Source: Thecamonas trahens ATCC 50062 | Taxonomy: Eukaryota; Apusozoa; Apusomonadida; Apusomonadidae | Assembly: GCF_000142905.1 (NCBI RefSeq) | Contig: NW_013657659.1 | Location: 185,543 to 249,542 of the forward strand | Length of the DNA: 64,000 nt | Direction: 5' to 3' | Shown: positions 9,057 through 17,303 of the stretch, in pieces | Position numbering within the stretch: the stretch's first letter is position 1 | How the letters are laid out: the number at the start of each line of letters is the position of its first letter | Notes under the pieces: generated by a model | What the model was told of the DNA's origin: nothing | Databases searched by the model: none | The model's input: the letters and a program-made list of their open reading frames with translations, nothing else | Position numbers and translations under genes: made by a program

Positions 9057-10063
9057 GCGTTGGCCGCGCGCAGCTGCTCAAAGCGTTTGCGAGCCTTGAC
9101 TGTGGCGGCCGCGAGGTCGAGGAACGCCTTGTCCCACATTCCGCAGATGACCTTGTACTTGATGGTTGGCGGACCCCACCACGAGCCGAGCCAGCCCGAG
9201 GCGGCCTCGAGGTAGTCGAGCGTTTCCCGGAGCGCGGTGCGGATGCGGCGCAGCTTCTTGGTGGAGATGACGCAGTCACGGAGGAGCGCGTTGAGGTCGT
9301 GCGCCGCCGCCCTAAGACGCGCCGCCAGACGCTTCGGGTCGCCCGAAAGCTTGTCCGGCTTGTACCCGCGGACTTTGTACAGCAGCGCGCGGCACTGACC
9401 GGCGATCTTGGCCCGTTCCTCAGCCTTGGCCTCTTCGTCGTCCGACGAGCTGCTCGCGTCGCCCTTGGCCTTGGCCTTGGGCTTGGCCGACTTGTGAGAC
9501 TTGTGAGACTTGCGCGACTTGCGCGACTTGGACTTGCGTGACTTGGACTTGCGCGACTTGGACTTGCGCGACTTGCGCGACTTGCGCGACTTGGCCTTGC
9601 GCGACTTGGTCTTGTGTGATGCCGGAGTGAGGGTGTCGGCTTCGGCTTCGGCGTCGGCGTTTGTGTCGGCGTCGTCGCCCGAGTCAGAGTGGGCAGCATG
9701 GACCGACGCAGCGGCGAGAAGAGCCTTGAGCTCTTCGATTTCGCGGGCCTGTGCCTCGACTGTGGCCTTGAGGTCCGGCTCGGAGGCGGCCGGCTCGGCG
9801 CTGGGCGCATCGTCGTCGTCATCGCCGCTGTAGCTGGCGCTGGACTCGCCGGACACTGCGGCTTCTTTCGGCTCATCAACAAAGGTAGGAGGACGGGCGG
9901 GCTCGACCAGGGTCTTCTCTGCGTCGGGATTGGCAAGCATCGACTCGGTCGGCGGCTTGTGCGGCATTTCACTCTCCTGCGGATCCACAGGAGGCACGGA
10001 AGCCTCAGCAGGCTCGGCCATGGCAGCAGCAGGCTCGGCCATGGAAGCAGCAGAGCCAGCCAT
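9053..10063 (-). CDS. S/K/R-repeat protein, function unknown
   Basis: 336 aa from the ATG at 10063; a slightly longer frame begins with GTG and is not used. Residues 1-110 are acidic and A/P/E-rich with a DDDDD tract. A short predicted coiled coil follows (AQAREIEELKALL). Residues about 150-200 are a run of SRK and SHK units, encoded by imperfect repeats of CGACTTGCG-type units at 9489-9612. The C-terminal 110 residues look folded and helical, with CRALLYKVRGYKP and GSWWGPPTIKYKV. I do not recognise the family. A basic S/R-rich tract suggests RNA or chromatin contact, by inference only. The stop codon lies inside the terminal repeat of the upstream transposon copy, so the C-terminus could be altered. 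Its ATG is only 17 bp after the ANAPC13 stop on the same strand. Confidence 0.7.
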   Translation of the reverse strand: MAGSAASMAEPAAAMAEPAEASVPPVDPQESEMPHKPPTESMLANPDAEKTLVEPARPPTFVDEPKEAAVSGESSASYSGDDDDDAPSAEPAASEPDLKATVEAQAREIEELKALLAAASVHAAHSDSGDDADTNADAEAEADTLTPASHKTKSRKAKSRKSRKSRKSKSRKSKSRKSKSRKSRKSHKSHKSAKPKAKAKGDASSSSDDEEAKAEERAKIAGQCRALLYKVRGYKPDKLSGDPKRLAARLRAAAHDLNALLRDCVISTKKLRRIRTALRETLDYLEAASGWLGSWWGPPTIKYKVICGMWDKAFLDLAAATVKARKRFEQLRAANA

Positions 10064-10080
10064 TGGCGGTGAAGGTGGCA

Positions 10081-10476
10081 CTAAGCGATGCGGTCTAGGC
10101 CTAGATCAAGCCAGGCGTCTCTCGCTTGAGTCGAGTCAGCAGACGATGACGGCGGCGGCAGGGGAAGAGCAGACGTCGGGCCCGGAGCAGAAGCTGACGC
10201 AGAGGAAGCAACGTCCGAAGAATGAGCACCACCAGCTGAGCCGTGCGGAGAAGAAGCACCGATGGGGTTCAGGGGAAGCTGTTCGCGTCGCCACTCGTCG
10301 TCCACCACGTCGATCAGCCTCTGGTCCCTGTGGTAGTGGTGAAGGCCAGCGTCCTGTGAGGGGAGGAGGGAGGGTGAGGAGAGGGTAAGTGTATTACGCT
10401 TTCACGTGTGTGCGTGTGTATATGTGTATGTATGTATGTATGTATGTATGAGTGTGTGTGTGTGCGCGCGTACCAT
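10081..10476 (-). CDS. ANAPC13: Anaphase-promoting complex subunit 13
   Basis: Predicted exons (minus strand) 10474..10476 and 10081..10353, 91 aa. The first exon is just the ATG, followed by a GTACGC donor; the 120-bp intron ends CACAG. The product starts MDAGLHHYHRDQRLIDVVDD and continues EWRREQLP, matching the family pattern RDGRxLDLIDDxWRxDxLP. A short Ser/Ala/Pro-rich linker leads to a C-terminal WLDLGL, as in the WxDLAL tail of APC13. Known role: small scaffold subunit (yeast Swm1) stabilising TPR subunits of the APC/C ubiquitin ligase. The conserved core is in exon 2 and is firm. The ATG-only exon is the least certain part; a different upstream exon is possible. It is divergent from the coiled-coil gene across tandem repeats. 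Confidence 0.8.
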
Positions 10477-10527
10477 GGAGAGGTGTGGCGGGGCGAGTGG
10501 TCGCGGTGAGGCGGGCACCGTGTCCTG

Positions 10528-10646
10528 GCGCGGTGACTCGGTGGCGCGGTGACTCGGTGGCGCGGTGACTCGGTGGCGCGGTGACTCGGTGGCGCGGTGA
10601 CTCGGTGGCGCGGTGAGTCGGTGGCGCGCGGTGACTCGGTGGCGCG
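10528..10646. repeat. 16-bp tandem repeat in divergent promoter, about seven copies
   Basis: The unit GGCGCGGTGACTCGGT is repeated about seven times with very few changes, with a GC insertion in the last copies. It lies between the ANAPC13 and coiled-coil gene starts. A GT/ATGT microsatellite at 10405-10470 lies inside the ANAPC13 intron. Confidence 0.9.
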
Positions 10647-10704
10647 CTGGTTGGCTCGGCTCGCGCACCCTCTCCCTCCCCCGCCCACATTCCCCCTATT
10701 CTTC

Positions 10705-12354
10705 ATGTCCAGGGGCTACGCCCGACAGAGCCCGGGCCCCACCGCCACGTCCATGCGGGTCCGTCTGGAGGCTGCCGAGCGACGGCTTGGCGCTCAGGCC
10801 CGGGTCCTCGACAGGCTGGGCGAGGGAGCCGATGGGACGAGCGGACGCGTGGCTGCCTTGGGCGAAGCTGTCGGTGCTCTGGAGGCTGCCGTCTGCGATG
10901 TTGATGGCAACGTGGCCGTGGCTCTTGATGCTCACGCCCAGCTCGAGTCTACTGTCCGCGCTCTGGCCGATCATGTGGCCGAGCTCAAGACCGCTGTCGT
11001 CGACGGCCTGGCCACCGCAGCCGATCCCGACGCTCGCGCTCATCGCCAGCAGCTGGAGAGCCAGCTCGCCGGCGTGCGTAACACCCTTGCAGAGGTGGCC
11101 GGCGCGACACGGACTTCGGTCCACTCGCTCGAGGCCACGCTCGACGCCCGACGCAACGCCCTCGCCTCGGAGCTCCGCGCCGATCTCGCTGCCGTCCTGG
11201 CTGACCTCCGCCTCATGGTCACCTCGTCCATCGCCGATGCCGCCGAGCTGGCCGACACTCGCGACAATGCGCTGCGCGACCACGTCAACTCGCGGTGTGA
11301 CGCGCTCCGTGCCGAGCTTGCCGCCGAGCTCCGTGAAGTGGTCGCCACAGCGGTTGCCGACGCGCTCGCGTCGCAGCCACCGCCGCCTCTGCCGCCGCCT
11401 CCCTCAAACTCTCCTGACGCGCTCGCCGAGCTGGATGAACGACTCTCGCGCGAGATAGCTGACGCTCGCGTCGAGCTCCGCACCTCGCTCGGCGACATGG
11501 AGGCGCGGCTGCGGGCCGCGCGCGAGGCCGACTTTCGGGCGGCGCTCGACGCAGCGCAGGGGGAGTTTTCCAAGCTTGCAGACGACATGGCCCAGCTAGC
11601 TGACGCTCAGGAGGCCAAGCGCGCGGCAGCTGAGGCCCAGACCTCTGCATTGCTGGCCCAGCTGGAGTCCCGGACCGCAGCCGTGGAGGCGCGAGTCGAC
11701 GAGTCCCGGCCGGCGGCAGAGGCGCTTGACGACATCCGCGCCTCGGTCGCCTCGGTCACCGCCCACGTCGAGGGTGCTGTCTCTGCACTTTCCAACTCGG
11801 TGACGTCGGCGTACGAGCCGCTTCGCGCAAGGCTCAACGAGCTGACGCAGGGTCACAACGCGGCGCTGCAGGCGGTCGAGGATCTCACCAGCCGGGTCGA
11901 CGATGCAGGCGTGCGGGCCTCGGACGCCGCTGCCGACATGGACAAGCTGCGCGGAGTACTGGACGAGCTCCGCGCGGCAACTGCCAGCGAAATCGGCACG
12001 CTTGAGGCCAGGACCGCAACGTGCGAAGCCGCGCTCGACGAGCTTGTCGACGGTACGCTGCCCGCCATTTCGGGCGCCGCAAGCGAGGCTGCTGAAGCCG
12101 CCGCGACGCGCGAGGCCGCCGCTCGCGACGTGCTTGCCACAGAGCTCCACGCTACGCTGCGCGCGCTCGCGGAGCGGGTCCAGCAGAACACAGAGAGTGC
12201 AGTGCGCACCGAGGCGAGTGCCGATGCGCTCGAGGCCTCGCTCCGGGTCGCCGACGCCAACTTTAAGCGGTCGATGGACAAGGTGACCGGGACTGTCAAC
12301 GCCCTCGTGGCCTCGGTCAACACGGTGCAGGACATGGTGTTCGGCTCGGTGTGA
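10705..12354 (+). CDS. Long coiled-coil protein, function unknown
   Basis: 549 aa from the ATG at 10705; the open frame extends upstream through tandem repeats and is not credible there. After a short N-terminus (MSRGYARQSPGPT) nearly the whole protein is Ala/Glu/Leu-rich heptad sequence predicted to form coiled coils, broken by a proline stretch (PPPPLPPPPSNSP) near residue 230. No catalytic motif is seen. A cytoskeletal or basal-body role is possible but is only an inference from shape. It converges on the PP2C gene with 55 bp between stops. Confidence 0.75.
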   Translation: MSRGYARQSPGPTATSMRVRLEAAERRLGAQARVLDRLGEGADGTSGRVAALGEAVGALEAAVCDVDGNVAVALDAHAQLESTVRALADHVAELKTAVVDGLATAADPDARAHRQQLESQLAGVRNTLAEVAGATRTSVHSLEATLDARRNALASELRADLAAVLADLRLMVTSSIADAAELADTRDNALRDHVNSRCDALRAELAAELREVVATAVADALASQPPPPLPPPPSNSPDALAELDERLSREIADARVELRTSLGDMEARLRAAREADFRAALDAAQGEFSKLADDMAQLADAQEAKRAAAEAQTSALLAQLESRTAAVEARVDESRPAAEALDDIRASVASVTAHVEGAVSALSNSVTSAYEPLRARLNELTQGHNAALQAVEDLTSRVDDAGVRASDAAADMDKLRGVLDELRAATASEIGTLEARTATCEAALDELVDGTLPAISGAASEAAEAAATREAAARDVLATELHATLRALAERVQQNTESAVRTEASADALEASLRVADANFKRSMDKVTGTVNALVASVNTVQDMVFGSV

Positions 12355-12409
12355 CAGTGTTCTCATGATGTTTAGCTCCGGCATGTGGCGCGCGGCTGCG
12401 CCGACACCA

Positions 12410-14122
12410 TCACCGCCACACACCACGCCGCGGCATAAAGTAGGTCGGCGGTGACGACGACATCGGGCCGGGGGACGTCGAGTACGACGGTGAGATTGAG
12501 CTCGCGGGCGATGGTGAGGTCGAAAGCGATGGCGCCGCCGGGCTGAACTCGTGTGGTGAGACAGCGAGCGACGGGACTGACCGCTGGAAGCCGAGCTGCT
12601 CGTGGGCGGCAAAGTACTTGGCCGGTGGCGGCCGCTCCGGCTCGGCTGACGGCGGCGAGGTGACGAGCATGGCGGGCGTGCGGGCGGCGGCGACGTCGCT
12701 CGGCGACGCCCCCATTCGCGCCATGCCCCACGGCGACGCCGCCGCGCCCGGAATCGGGCCCCACGACACGTCGCTGGCACTGTAGCTCGCCGGCTCAACC
12801 TCGTCGAGCACCATTGTCGCCTTGCGGGTAGCGACTGCGTCAGGCTCGGGAACGACAACCCGGGCGACGACCGCACACGTGTCGTCGACCTTGCCGCCGC
12901 GCGCCATTCGGCCGTGCCGTGCGGCGTCGCGCGCCCACGGCGACGGCTTGGAGGACGTTGCATTGGCGCACGCCAGCTCGACAAGCGTGTTGGCAATGTG
13001 CCGCGGATCGTGCTCGGCGAGCGCAGAGATGACCCGCTCTAGCTCGACGTCAAAGACATTGTCAAATACGCCGTCAGTGGCGACCACCACCAGATCGCCC
13101 TCAGCTACTTTGGTCGACGCCACCGCCGCGTCGGCCGGCGTGTCCGACGACGCCGTGCCCAGTGTCGCCGGGCAGTTGAACGAGTGCTGCCGCGTCTCGC
13201 CCGACTGCACGATCGAGTACACTCGCGCGCCCGGCCGCCGCCGCAGAATACGGAACGACGAGTCGCCAATGTTGGCCGAGGTCAGCTTGTCACCGACAAG
13301 AGAGATGACGCATACCGTCGCCGAGCCAATGAGTTCCTTGGACGTCCTGGCCGCAGCCTCGAGCACAATCCGCGACGCTGGCTTGGCAAACCCGTCCGGC
13401 GCAATCCGCACGTTGGCCGCCTCCTCGGCCGCCTCCATTATCGAGCGGGCGAAGAGGCCGGCATCGGCGCCGGGCACATTGGCCCATGCCGAGACCCCGT
13501 CGGCAACACCAAGCGCTGACCCGTCGTCCGCCACAAACCAAGCGTCCTCGCCGCCCTTGTACGCCTTGGCCGGATGCGGGATGTACGCGGCGCCGGCGTC
13601 AAAGACTAGCGCAAACGCCGCCTCACTGCCTTCGGCCAGCTCCAGGTCGTGGACCGCCTTGTTCGCTACCTCCAACGCTTCAGCGAGATGGGCAGCGACC
13701 GCGGCGTCGTCGACGATGGGTGCCACAGCCTCGGCCTGTGCAGCCTCCTCGGGCACTTGCGCGAGCACGCCACCCGTACTTGCCCGTCGCCCGCCAGGAA
13801 ACCGTCGCCCACCGCCTCCGTCGACCACGCTCGGTGATGAGCTCGATACAAAGGCGGCGGCGGAAGCCAATGTGGGCGGTGATGGCGTTGTTCGCTGGCG
13901 AAGGACGGCCCAGGAGCGGGCGTCGGGCGGCGAGGCGACCAAGGCCATCGCTCGGTACGCCTGCGGCTGCTGGATCTGCGGCTGCTGCGGGAACGGCTGG
14001 CTGCTTCTGCTCGGCCCGGTGCCTCTCCTTCCGTTCCTACTGCTGGCAATGGGCATGGGTGTCGAGCCCGTTGTCCCCGCGTTGCCCGTGCCGGTCCACC
14101 CGGTGCTCCGTTGCCTGCGCAT
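12410..14122 (-). CDS. PPTC7-like PP2C protein phosphatase
   Basis: 570 aa from the ATG at 14122; the open frame extends upstream but into CA repeats. Residues 1-150 are low-complexity. The PP2C domain covers about 165-430 with metal-site motifs GGEDAWF (D193), GVADGVSAW (D208, G209), ANIGDSSF (D287), ATDGVFDN (D350) and VDDTCAVVARV near 415. The spacing and the VADGVSAW and HSFNCP motifs match the PPTC7/Azr1 branch of PPM phosphatases, which in animals and yeast acts in mitochondria; localisation here is not evident. The C-terminal ~150 residues are S/P-rich and disordered. The exact start is uncertain because the N-terminus is not conserved. Confidence 0.85.
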   Translation of the reverse strand: MRRQRSTGWTGTGNAGTTGSTPMPIASSRNGRRGTGPSRSSQPFPQQPQIQQPQAYRAMALVASPPDARSWAVLRQRTTPSPPTLASAAAFVSSSSPSVVDGGGGRRFPGGRRASTGGVLAQVPEEAAQAEAVAPIVDDAAVAAHLAEALEVANKAVHDLELAEGSEAAFALVFDAGAAYIPHPAKAYKGGEDAWFVADDGSALGVADGVSAWANVPGADAGLFARSIMEAAEEAANVRIAPDGFAKPASRIVLEAAARTSKELIGSATVCVISLVGDKLTSANIGDSSFRILRRRPGARVYSIVQSGETRQHSFNCPATLGTASSDTPADAAVASTKVAEGDLVVVATDGVFDNVFDVELERVISALAEHDPRHIANTLVELACANATSSKPSPWARDAARHGRMARGGKVDDTCAVVARVVVPEPDAVATRKATMVLDEVEPASYSASDVSWGPIPGAAASPWGMARMGASPSDVAAARTPAMLVTSPPSAEPERPPPAKYFAAHEQLGFQRSVPSLAVSPHEFSPAAPSLSTSPSPASSISPSYSTSPGPMSSSPPTYFMPRRGVWR

Positions 14123-14581
14123 GCTTCCTCTGCCGCACTTTGGACGCTGGCGCGGTTGGTTGGTGAAGGGGGGGAGGGGGGGCACACTATATGTTTGTGT
14201 GTGTGTGTGCGTGTGTATGGGCGCGTTCGTGTGTGTATGTGGTGATGTGTGCGTGTGTAGCTCTATCGTCGCGACCCGCCTTGTAGCCCTATCCCCCTTC
14301 TGCCCCACTTCGTCCTTGACAAGGTACGTTCGCATGGAAGGAATAAAAACCCACGCGGGAAGGAACCCCCGAACCCGACACAAATCACAATAGAAACAAA
14401 ATTTTCCACCCCACCCCCCACCCCCCACCCCTTGGATTCTCGGTAAACCCACTACCTGTCAAATAACCGTAATGTTGGCACTGCTGCCGCTGCGCTTGTC
14501 CGTTATCGTCGGTGCTCTCGTCCTCTACTCCTCCTCCTCCCTCACCAACACTCCACCTCGCCCCTCCCACACACACACAAT
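14123..14581. promoter_or_regulatory. Divergent intergenic region
   Basis: About 460 bp between PP2C and the unknown gene at 14582. GT-type microsatellite at 14190-14260 and a C-rich run at 14400-14430 precede the + gene. An AT-richer patch at 14335-14400 stands out from its surroundings. No gene was found. Confidence 0.4.
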
Positions 14582-15346
14582 ATGACGACATACTCTTGTG
14601 GAACACTTACAGGAAACTGGTACGAGGACAGGCTGCACGACGACCCTGTGGGGCGCTCGAAGCGGGCGCCGTTGCCCTCGGTCCCCTACACCCGGGCCCA
14701 CCCCAAGCCACCGCCGCCGACACTCTCGCTGCCCGACGGGGGCTTCCGGGAGTACACCTCGACGTCAGCTTCTACATACACAGCAGATGTCCATGTCAAT
14801 GTCACCCGGGGCCCAGTGAGGGTTGCTACCGGTCGTCCATTCGTCGAGGCCGACGCCGTCCTCCGCCATCTCGAGCTTCGCCGCGCCGCAGAGGCTGCCG
14901 AGGTCACCGCGCCGCTCGGCGATCTGCCGTCGGCGCCGGTCGATGCCACTGCGGCCGAAGCCAATGAGGACCGCTGGATTTCTTCCTCGCACGCAGCCCA
15001 TGGCGGTGCTGCGGGGCTTGCCGCCTCGCACGTCGCCTTCCGCCCAGCGCTGCGCGTCCGCGATCCCTACGCCACCCGCAACCCACTGGCGACCGACGAC
15101 GCCGTTGCGGGAACGGTCATCGTCGAGGGCGGCGAGCGGATTCGCGGCAAGAAGCATGTGTTCGATGGCAACCCAGCCGCGCCTGAGCCTGTCGGCATGC
15201 GCTCGGTCGTCGTTCGTGACGCCCGCGTTGCTTGCGGCACCGTCCCGTACCCAAAGCCCACTGCCGCCATCATGGAACGGCTTCCCGAGGAGCAGTACCA
15301 CAAGGACAAGATTAGCACGTGGATGGACTATGAGGGCAATGTCTAA
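14582..15346 (+). CDS. Unknown 254-aa protein with conserved-looking GNWYEDR motif
   Basis: A single open frame of 254 aa with an ATG in C-rich context. It begins MTTYSCGTLTGNWYEDRLHD, is rich in Ala/Pro/Arg, and ends KISTWMDYEGNV. There is no signal peptide, membrane helix or known catalytic motif. The N-terminal GNWYEDR and the aromatic, proline-spaced layout recall small flagellar microtubule-associated proteins, but I cannot name a family and this is a weak inference. It converges on the GOST gene with 53 bp between stops. Coding is supported by length, GC3 bias and the placement between promoter and neighbour. Confidence 0.65.
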   Translation: MTTYSCGTLTGNWYEDRLHDDPVGRSKRAPLPSVPYTRAHPKPPPPTLSLPDGGFREYTSTSASTYTADVHVNVTRGPVRVATGRPFVEADAVLRHLELRRAAEAAEVTAPLGDLPSAPVDATAAEANEDRWISSSHAAHGGAAGLAASHVAFRPALRVRDPYATRNPLATDDAVAGTVIVEGGERIRGKKHVFDGNPAAPEPVGMRSVVVRDARVACGTVPYPKPTAAIMERLPEEQYHKDKISTWMDYEGNV

Positions 15347-15399
15347 CGCTGCCGGGATGCGATAAACGAGCCGGTCTGTCCGACAAAGCCATGCATGAT

Positions 15400-17013
15400 T
15401 TAATGATGGTCAGCCTCGTTGTCGTCGATCTTGACGCCAATCGCAAAGTGTGCCGCAACCAGAGGGGACGAGTACTGGCTGTCGTCGTCTCTTCCGCCGT
15501 TGCGGCTGCCACCCCGCCGCGGCGCCGCGGGGTACACCACCAGCGCGACGTGCGGCTCCGACGGCGGCGCAACCGCCGCAAACGCCGGAGTGTTAGGCAG
15601 AGCCATGCCCGGACGCCAGGTCTGCAGCGGGCCGTTGCGCCCGCTCCGCCGCGGCGCAGGAATCGCGGACCGCGTCAGCGTGCCCACCACGCGTGCCGAC
15701 GCCATATCGCGGTCCAGGTGCGCACCGCTCGCCGCGCTTCTGCCGCGGCGGGAAGCTGCACCGGAATGGCTACTTGCCTGCCCCGAGCCCGTCGCCAGTG
15801 GTGCCTCTTCGTACGGCGCAAAGTTGCGAAGCCGCAGCACGTAGCCGAGGAAGCAGTAGAGGCCAAGTTCTAGAAGTTCGGCAAGGAGCGCGGTGATCCA
15901 CGGGTAGTGGGAAAAAGCAAAGACGGCGACGATCGAGACAAGGACCCGGGCAACAATAAAGTACACCAGAGCCGACTGAAGCCAGCGGAACATGAGGAGC
16001 TTGTGGTTAATGGGCGTGGTTATCGGGTCGATGTTGCCCGACTCGACCGTCAGCAGCTGGAGCCGGACCGTGCGGATGTTGTCCGCGAGCGCCGAAAATG
16101 CAGCCCGCAGCAGCATGACGTACACAATGACCACGATAAACAAGTAGTACGAGTGCGAGTACGTGTCAAACACCGTGGTCGCCGCGAGAATGGCGGTGCA
16201 TGCCCAGAGCATCCGCTGCATCGGCTGCGGTAGCGCTGCAAGCGTGATGCACCAGCCCATGGCATAGAGGAGCACCAGCGCGAGGAAGAGGCAGCGGCAC
16301 GCCACCAGCGCCGCATAGTACACCAAGTCCAATCGCGTCTCGGTCACCCCAAACCGCGACAAATGCGTCCAGTACCACGCTGCCACCAACGCCCACACAA
16401 TCTTGGCCGCACCGAGCGCACCCACCACCGAGTTGAGCCCAATCGGCCGGTTCCAGTGCACGATGCGGTTGCCAGCCCACGCCACAAACGCCACGCACCA
16501 CACCGCTGCCATCCATGTGTACATGCTCGGCATGGGTATGTAGCCAAACGAGAGGTGCTCGCCGCCCGGATTGACAAACACATACGCAAAGTGGACCGAC
16601 GCCGATGACGCCTCGCAGTTGCCCAGTAGCGCATAGTACACATTCTTCTCAGTCATCACCATGTCCATCGCATATGATCCGTTGGCCACCGGCGCGTTGA
16701 TGGTGCACTGCACCTCATCGCCGCCGTCGCAGAGTGCGCCGACCGAGCCAAACTCGCGGTTGATGCGAGCCACTTGCTGGTCGGTGCAGAAGAGGAACCG
16801 CAGGCCATGCGCCTCGTTTGCAGAGTATGTCAGCCATAGCTGAGCCCGTCCACCAGCCAGAAAGCCAAACGGTTCCGAGTTGCGGTTGAGTTCCACGAAT
16901 CGACGCGGCGAAAGCTGGACCGACCGAGCCTCGCGCTCGCCAGCCACTCCGCCCACCACCACCACCGCCACCACCGCCACCACCGCAACCACCCACACGT
17001 CCCACCGCATCAC
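15400..17013 (-). CDS. GOST-type seven-transmembrane protein (GPR107/GPR108-like)
   Basis: 537 aa with tandem ATG codons; either 17013 or 17010 may be used. Residues 1-25 form a signal peptide, followed by a luminal GOLD-like beta domain with cysteines (about 26-165). Seven hydrophobic helices follow (about 165-420), including GYIPMPSMYTWMAAVWCVAF and the family-typical SHSYYLFIVVIVYVMLLRA, matching the lung-7TM receptor family. The cytoplasmic tail is Ser/Arg-rich. Known members sit in the Golgi/endosome and act in membrane traffic rather than as classical G-protein receptors. No intron was detected. It is followed on the same strand by the receptor gene, 290 bp away. Confidence 0.85.
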   Translation of the reverse strand: MMRWDVWVVAVVAVVAVVVVGGVAGEREARSVQLSPRRFVELNRNSEPFGFLAGGRAQLWLTYSANEAHGLRFLFCTDQQVARINREFGSVGALCDGGDEVQCTINAPVANGSYAMDMVMTEKNVYYALLGNCEASSASVHFAYVFVNPGGEHLSFGYIPMPSMYTWMAAVWCVAFVAWAGNRIVHWNRPIGLNSVVGALGAAKIVWALVAAWYWTHLSRFGVTETRLDLVYYAALVACRCLFLALVLLYAMGWCITLAALPQPMQRMLWACTAILAATTVFDTYSHSYYLFIVVIVYVMLLRAAFSALADNIRTVRLQLLTVESGNIDPITTPINHKLLMFRWLQSALVYFIVARVLVSIVAVFAFSHYPWITALLAELLELGLYCFLGYVLRLRNFAPYEEAPLATGSGQASSHSGAASRRGRSAASGAHLDRDMASARVVGTLTRSAIPAPRRSGRNGPLQTWRPGMALPNTPAFAAVAPPSEPHVALVVYPAAPRRGGSRNGGRDDDSQYSSPLVAAHFAIGVKIDDNEADHH

Positions 17014-17303
17014 ACGCCGTGTCCTTGCTCGCTCGCTCCTTGCTCGTACTTGCTGCCAGTGGCGCCTATCTCCCCCCCGTCTCGTGCGCCTGCGTCAAGT
17101 GTGCTCCCCGAGAGGACGCCTACATTCCCTGTCGCCTTTGGTCGTCATGGCGACGCGTTCCGTGGTCGCTGTTGGGTATTGGTGATGGAAACCGGGATTG
17201 AATGGAACGCAGCCGCCGCCGCCGCCCACGGCATGTTGACGACGGTCACGTGCGCATGCGCGTGCGCGGGTGCTGCTTTTATCACAACTTTGGGCACTTT
17301 CGA

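Noticed and set aside
8566-9972. Open frame of 468 aa on the minus strand over the S/K/R gene and the transposon
   Set aside because: Arg/Pro/Ser-rich composition typical of shifted frames; it bridges two unrelated features.
10528-10646. CRISPR-like array
   Set aside because: The 16-bp units abut with no unique spacers, and the genome is eukaryotic; it is a simple tandem repeat.
12822-14393. Long plus-strand open frame over the PP2C gene (523 aa)
   Set aside because: The minus strand shows the complete PP2C motif set; the plus-strand frame has no conserved motif.
17019-17201. Small plus-strand frame with signal-like start between GOST and receptor genes
   Set aside because: It begins with GTG, not ATG, and has no support from context.
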